A stretch of DNA of 6,751 nucleotides. Source: Clostridia bacterium (GTDB taxonomy: Bacteria > Bacillota > Clostridia > Christensenellales > CAG-138). Position numbers and translations under genes: made by a program. Positions 5,607 through 6,751 of this stretch are shown here, in pieces (positions within the stretch are counted from its first letter, which is position 1; every line of letters starts with the position of its first letter). The stretch covers positions 1 through 6,751 of the forward strand of contig JAEDIC010000036.1 in NCBI GenBank assembly GCA_016292635.1. The letters run 5' to 3'. The notes beneath the pieces were generated by a model. It saw only the letters and a program-made list of their open reading frames with translations, was not told the origin of the DNA and ran no database searches.

Positions 5607-6227
5607 ATGATTGGAGTATACGACTATACGGTCATTGCAACATATCTGGCGCTGATAATATCCATACAGGGAATATTTATCTCCGCCTCAGGCAGGCCGG
5701 AGGTGGGGCTGCTGTGTCTTATGATGTGCGGTATGATCGACACATTTGACGGCAGGATCGCCCGCAGCAAAAAGGATCGCACCGAGGAGGGAAAGCTCTT
5801 TGGCATACAGATAGATTCGCTGAACGATTTGGTATGCTTCGGCGTTCTGCCTTCGGTGATCGGATTCTCTATGGGAATGACCGGCTTTCTTTCCAGGATA
5901 GTTCTCAGCCTTTTCGCCATTGCCGCGCTGATACGCCTTGCGTATTTCAACGTGCTTGAGGAAAAGCGTCAGCAGGAGACTGTGGCTGAGCGTGCAGCTT
6001 ATTTGGGTCTTCCTGTTACCACTGTATCTGTGGTGATGCCGCTGTTTTATCTGCTGTCAGTATACCTCCGCCTCAATAAGACAGTGGTGTTCACCGTGCT
6101 GCTTCTGTTGCTGGCGGTGGCTTTTATATCCCCTCTGAAGGTACGCAAACTGAAACTTCCCGGCATAATCCTCGCCGGCCTGCTGGTAATTGCCGAGGCC
6201 GGGCTGATGATACGGATGGTATTTTAA
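5607..6227 (+). CDS. pssA: CDP-alcohol phosphatidyltransferase, probably phosphatidylserine synthase
   Basis: A 206-residue integral membrane enzyme with several hydrophobic helices (about 8-28, 33-45, 77-92, 95-113, 134-152, 158-175, 185-204). The CDP-alcohol phosphotransferase signature is complete: Asp45-xx-Asp48-Gly49-xx-Ala52-Arg53 ... Gly66-xxx-Asp70-xxx-Asp74; these aspartates bind metal and CDP-diacylglycerol. The flanking DSLNDLVCFGVLP is typical of PssA (DSLADxVxFGxxP), which joins CDP-diacylglycerol and serine to make phosphatidylserine. The stretch between Arg53 and Gly66 has 12 residues instead of the usual 8-9. Other CDP-alcohol enzymes (PgsA-like) are less likely but cannot be excluded. 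The phosphatidylserine decarboxylase partner is not in the window. GAGGAG lies 6 nt before the ATG. Its terminator appears to be the hairpin split by the IS remnant downstream. Confidence 0.85.
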   Translation: MIGVYDYTVIATYLALIISIQGIFISASGRPEVGLLCLMMCGMIDTFDGRIARSKKDRTEEGKLFGIQIDSLNDLVCFGVLPSVIGFSMGMTGFLSRIVLSLFAIAALIRLAYFNVLEEKRQQETVAERAAYLGLPVTTVSVVMPLFYLLSVYLRLNKTVVFTVLLLLLAVAFISPLKVRKLKLPGIILAGLLVIAEAGLMIRMVF

Positions 6228-6286
6228 GCACGGGATAAATAAAAAGCTCCCGTCATTAAAAAGCGAACCCAGAAGTTTAGACAGAA

Positions 6287-6399
6287 TTAAATTGTTAGAG
6301 AATGAGCTCGGTATTGCACCGGGCTCATTCCTTTAAGTTTAAGAGATTAAGAGAAATTCATCCGTGATTGCAGTAATTAATGCAGCGTTTCAATTCATC
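6287..6399 (-). pseudogene. IS3-family transposase orfB, C-terminal remnant
   Basis: Reading the minus strand from 6399 gives DELKRCINYCNHG, then a TGA stop (6360-6358), then ISL, a frameshift, and KLKGMSPVQYRAHSLTI with TAA at 6289-6287. This is the characteristic end of IS3-family OrfB (YINYYNxxRI..KLKGMSPVQYR). The frameshift is a tandem duplication of 8 bp (TTAAGAGA at 6339-6346 and 6347-6354, plus strand); removing one copy restores the reading frame. The in-frame TGA sits where the family has Arg, consistent with a CGA-to-TGA change. Confidence 0.88.
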
Positions 6400-6476
6400 C
6401 GCTTATATCCCATATCCATTGCAGCCCCCATCCTGAACTCCGCCGAATATCTTTGTTCTTTCGTCCTGTTTTCCCA
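6390..6476 (-). pseudogene. IS3-family transposase orfA, N-terminal remnant
   Basis: The minus strand from 6476 reads WENRTKEQRYSAEFRMGAAMDMGYKRMN and then TGA (6392-6390). RYSAEFRM matches the start of the helix-turn-helix region of IS3 OrfA proteins (RYSxEFKxxxV). No ATG or other good start remains in frame near the AAGGAGG at 6496-6490, so the start has decayed. The frame runs out at the deletion junction (about 6400-6410), where orfB 3' sequence begins in another frame. Confidence 0.7.
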
Positions 6477-6484
6477 ATTAAAAT

Positions 6485-6520
6485 ATGCACCTCCTTAAGT
6501 TGCTAACTTTAGGGGTGCAT
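6485..6520 (-). repeat. Stem-loop at the transposase-proximal end, covering the orfA ribosome binding site
   Basis: ATGCACC (6485-6491) pairs with GGTGCAT (6514-6520), and the stem continues with CCTTAAGTT against TAACTTTAGG apart from small bulges. The orfA Shine-Dalgarno AAGGAGG (6496-6490 on the minus strand) lies inside the stem. RNA entering from outside the element would hide it, while a transcript started inside would not. Confidence 0.55.
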
Positions 6521-6548
6521 ATCATCAGGGAGCTTTTTTGTCAGCGCA

Positions 6549-6751
6549 TTACCTGCGCTTAAGCAGCAGCGCGGCGCCGGCAATGGCGGAAAGTGCCGTG
6601 AACATTACGGAAGGATCGCCGGATTTGGGTGCTTCGGTGGCTTCCGGAGTAGGAGTCACGGTGGGCTTGGGGGTTACGGTGGGCACGGGGGTTACAGTGG
6701 GCTCAACGGTGGGCACAGGGGTTGCGGTAGGCTCAACGGTGGGCACAGGGG
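6549..6751 (-). CDS. Repetitive cell-surface protein, C-terminal end (gene continues past the right edge)
   Basis: The last 66 codons of a gene whose start lies outside the window. The visible part begins with Thr/Pro/Val repeats of 10 residues (PVPTVEPTVT, PVPTVEPTAT), then shorter PTVTP units, then EATEAPKSGD, a hydrophobic stretch (PSVMFTALSAIAGAALLL) and KRR at the very end, stop TAA at 6551-6549. PKSGD plus membrane helix plus basic tail looks like a variant of the LPxTG/PKTGD anchoring signal of Gram-positive surface proteins. The Thr/Pro tract would be a rigid wall-spanning stalk. The first possible start codon in view, a GTG at 6746, is an internal Val of the repeat. The functional domain is beyond the edge. 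The split terminator lies just downstream. Confidence 0.75.
   Translation of the reverse strand, partial: PVPTVEPTATPVPTVEPTVTPVPTVTPKPTVTPTPEATEAPKSGDPSVMFTALSAIAGAALLLKRR
6701..6751 (-). repeat. 30-bp tandem repeat encoding Pro/Thr/Val decapeptides
   Basis: The 21-bp block GCTCAACGGTGGGCACAGGGG (20 bases of it: GCTCAACGGTGGGCACAGGG) recurs at 6701 and again at 6731, a period of 30 bp or 10 codons, and the array runs off the right edge. Leftwards (6650-6700) it degenerates into shorter GTNACNGTGGGC units. Such arrays change length readily by slippage. Confidence 0.8.

Larger units (their letters stand above)
6257..6521 (-). mobile_element. IS3-family element remnant, internally deleted (265 bp, MITE-like)
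   Basis: The element is flanked by direct repeats TCAT (6253-6256 and 6522-6525), a target duplication of a size seen in the IS3 family. The ends are imperfect inverted repeats: GCGAACCCAGAAGTTTAG (6263-6280) against TGCACCCCTAAAGTTAG (6519-6503 on the minus strand). Inside, on the minus strand, are the ribosome binding site and N-terminal codons of transposase orfA and, directly after, the last codons of orfB. About 1 kb of transposase coding sequence is therefore missing. It has no transposase of its own and could move only with help from a full-length relative. The exact terminal bases are uncertain by a few nucleotides. Confidence 0.85.
6241..6539. terminator. Former bidirectional terminator split by an insertion
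   Basis: AAAAAGCTCCC (6241-6251) and GGGAGCTTTTT (6528-6538) are perfect 11-bp complements with A and T tails. They lie between two convergent genes but are 276 nt apart. Removing the 265-bp element and one copy of TCAT brings them together around the 7-nt loop GTCATCA, a textbook terminator serving both neighbours. In its present form the hairpin must span the inserted element, so it is probably weakened. Confidence 0.8.

Noticed and set aside
6300..6330. A 13-bp stem with 5-nt loop (GAATGAGC.../...GCTCATTC) that looks like a strong terminator or operator
   Set aside because: On the minus strand it encodes the MSPVQYRAHS motif at the end of IS3 OrfB, so the palindrome is explained by coding sequence. 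No good T run follows on either strand.
6744..6746. A GTG start for a 65-residue small protein at the right edge
   Set aside because: This GTG is an internal Val codon of the Thr/Pro repeat; the open frame continues past the window edge and no ribosome binding site is present.
6701..6751. Possible CRISPR-like array at the right edge (30-bp period)
   Set aside because: The repeats are contiguous with no unique spacers, keep a codon-length period and encode a Pro/Thr decapeptide, so they are a coding tandem repeat.

Overview
The window looks like chromosomal DNA of an anaerobic, Gram-positive Clostridia-type bacterium, perhaps a gut Oscillospirales or Christensenellales relative. The evidence is roughly 50% G+C, frequent ATA isoleucine codons, strong AGGAG ribosome binding sites, TTGACA/TATAAT promoters, an RsgI-like/PepSY anti-sigma protein, a ferredoxin-fused aldo/keto reductase, and a Thr/Pro-repeat surface protein ending in a PKSGD/membrane/KRR tail. 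The genus cannot be fixed from the sequence.

Layout, left to right. (1) At the left edge on the minus strand is the 5' half of a tRNA-Arg(CCU) gene behind a perfect consensus promoter. The tRNA stops matching at the anticodon loop, and the rest is foreign sequence with P1-like pairing, so an intron (group I candidate) or an insertion splits the gene. (2) Positions 155-1255 (minus) hold an Eis-like GNAT acetyltransferase. (3) Divergent from it, positions 1405-3278 hold a two-gene operon: an ECF-type sigma factor and a single-pass membrane anti-sigma protein with an RsgI-like extracytoplasmic domain (containing the Asn-Pro of the known self-cleavage site) and two C-terminal PepSY domains. (4) A bidirectional terminator separates the operon from a convergent aldo/keto reductase with two C-terminal 4Fe-4S motifs (3331-4437, minus). 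(5) Divergent from that, positions 4652-5467 encode a lipoprotein with a rhodanese-like domain. (6) Positions 5607-6227 encode a CDP-alcohol phosphatidyltransferase, probably phosphatidylserine synthase. (7) Positions 6241-6539 hold a former terminator hairpin split by a 265-bp, internally deleted IS3-family element that keeps both ends, the start of orfA and the end of orfB. (8) At the right edge is the 3' end of a minus-strand repetitive cell-surface protein.

Working together: the clearest functional unit is the sigma/anti-sigma pair, which should pass an envelope signal to RNA polymerase. Several neighbours also act at the envelope (rhodanese lipoprotein, phospholipid synthase, surface protein), but each has its own recognisable promoter, so co-regulation by this sigma factor is not shown. 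The most unusual points are the interrupted tRNA, the ECF/RsgI-like/double-PepSY module, and the element that split a terminator. I found no clear defence system, CRISPR array or complete new mobile element.
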